A stretch of 6,322 nucleotides of DNA from Porticoccaceae bacterium (GTDB lineage Bacteria; Pseudomonadota; Gammaproteobacteria; Pseudomonadales; Porticoccaceae). Shown piece by piece: positions 5,983 through 6,322 of the stretch (position 1 is its first letter; each line of letters begins with the position of its first letter). The position numbers and the translations under genes are program-made. The DNA is taken from positions 1 through 6,322 of the forward strand of contig JAUUYV010000116.1 in assembly GCA_030590275.1 (NCBI GenBank), written 5' to 3'. Below the pieces are notes generated by a model, which did no database searches, had not been told where the DNA came from, and saw only the letters and a program-made list of their open reading frames with translations.

Positions 5983-5987
5983 GACCT
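5972..5987. promoter_or_regulatory. Perfect 16-bp palindrome, likely operator
   Basis: AGGTCTTGCAAGACCT is its own reverse complement over all 16 bases with no spacer. Its centre is the -35 hexamer of the candidate promoter for the phosphotransferase gene. A dimeric regulator (for example of the TetR, MarR or GntR type) binding here would block or control RNA polymerase. No regulator gene lies in the window. It is not a terminator for the upstream gene, since it has no loop and no T-tract follows. Confidence 0.55.
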
Positions 5988-6023
5988 TATTACCTAAAAC
6001 TCACCCTCCAGGCTGAATCAACA

Positions 6024-6322
6024 TTAAGTCTCTAGCTTTTTATTACGATAAGAAATCAATTCTCTCTGCAGCCACTCGCCCAGGTTTTCAACATTCCCTT
6101 CTACACAGGTGACTGTATAGCTTTTTCCGCTAATGTCACTTTTTGTGGCTGCAAAGCGTATGAAGTCTTCTGTTGTTGTTATTCTTTCTTTGAAATATTC
6201 TTCTTTTCGGATGATATGAGTAACAGCTTCACTACCTTTATACTCGACACCATTTCTAACAAATACACATGTTGATTTTGTGACATATAATTTCAAATAT
6301 TTTATTTCATCTTGATATTCCG
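6024..6322 (-). CDS. DUF5329-like protein, 5' end beyond the window
   Basis: The visible 99 codons end in TAA at 6024-6026. The frame continues without a stop to the right edge, reading ...EYQDEIKYLKLYVTKSTCVFVRNG. A start placed at the TTG at 6294-6296 would cut off the conserved EIKYL part, so the true start is outside the window. The pattern (EIxYL, STCVFVRNGVEYKGSEA, then THIIRKEEYF, TEDFIRFAATKSDISGKSYTVTC, GEWLQRELISYR) fits DUF5329, a family of small proteins that, as I recall, usually carry a signal peptide and act outside the cytoplasm. Function is unknown. The gene looks AT-rich relative to the phosphotransferase gene, and about 150 bases separate the two, with a promoter candidate in between. 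Confidence 0.75.
   Translation of the reverse strand, partial: EYQDEIKYLKLYVTKSTCVFVRNGVEYKGSEAVTHIIRKEEYFKERITTTEDFIRFAATKSDISGKSYTVTCVEGNVENLGEWLQRELISYRNKKLET

Noticed and set aside
1..6322. CRISPR array, tRNA, rRNA, transposase or toxin-antitoxin pair
   Set aside because: I looked for regularly spaced repeats, cloverleaf-like sequences, transposase motifs and small paired genes, and saw none.

Overview
The window looks like a piece of a gammaproteobacterial chromosome of moderate GC content, possibly marine. This is inferred from the close match of the PhnA/YjdM-type protein to my recollection of the enterobacterial protein, from the DUF5329-type protein, and from the acyl-CoA metabolism genes; no rRNA or other phylogenetic marker is present. 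It carries one plus-strand gene at the left and six minus-strand genes that converge on it.

Layout: positions 1-179 are non-coding as far as I can tell, ending in a good ribosome binding site. A class III (CaiB/BaiF) CoA-transferase lies at 180-1400 (+). The convergent gap 1401-1586 holds two abutting inverted repeats and a short palindrome. Then, all on the minus strand and read from the right edge leftwards, come: a DUF5329-like gene whose 5' end runs off the window (6024-6322); an acyl-CoA-type phosphotransferase of the APH/ACAD10 fold (4791-5870), preceded by a plausible promoter with a perfect 16-bp palindrome over its -35; a gamma-glutamylcyclotransferase-fold protein (4153-4662), followed by a 12-bp tandem repeat; O-acetylhomoserine sulfhydrylase MetY (2702-3976); the zinc-ribbon protein PhnA/YjdM (2257-2592); and an orphan lipoprotein (1587-2165).

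How the genes fit together: the CoA-transferase and the phosphotransferase both belong to families that act on acyl-CoA or carboxylate substrates, but they are on opposite strands, more than 3 kb apart and do not form an operon. MetY is a housekeeping sulfur-assimilation enzyme. The glutamylcyclotransferase-like, lipoprotein and DUF5329 genes look more AT-rich than the CoA-transferase, MetY and phosphotransferase genes, and read like single accessory genes set between conserved ones. Gaps between the minus-strand genes are roughly 90-180 bp, so most are probably separate transcription units.

I see no convincing new multi-gene system. The most useful non-coding signals are the palindrome/promoter at 5952-5987, the tandem hairpins at 1443-1529, the repeat next to a stop codon in a TAACAAG context at 4111-4155, and two short reading frames just upstream of phnA and metY.
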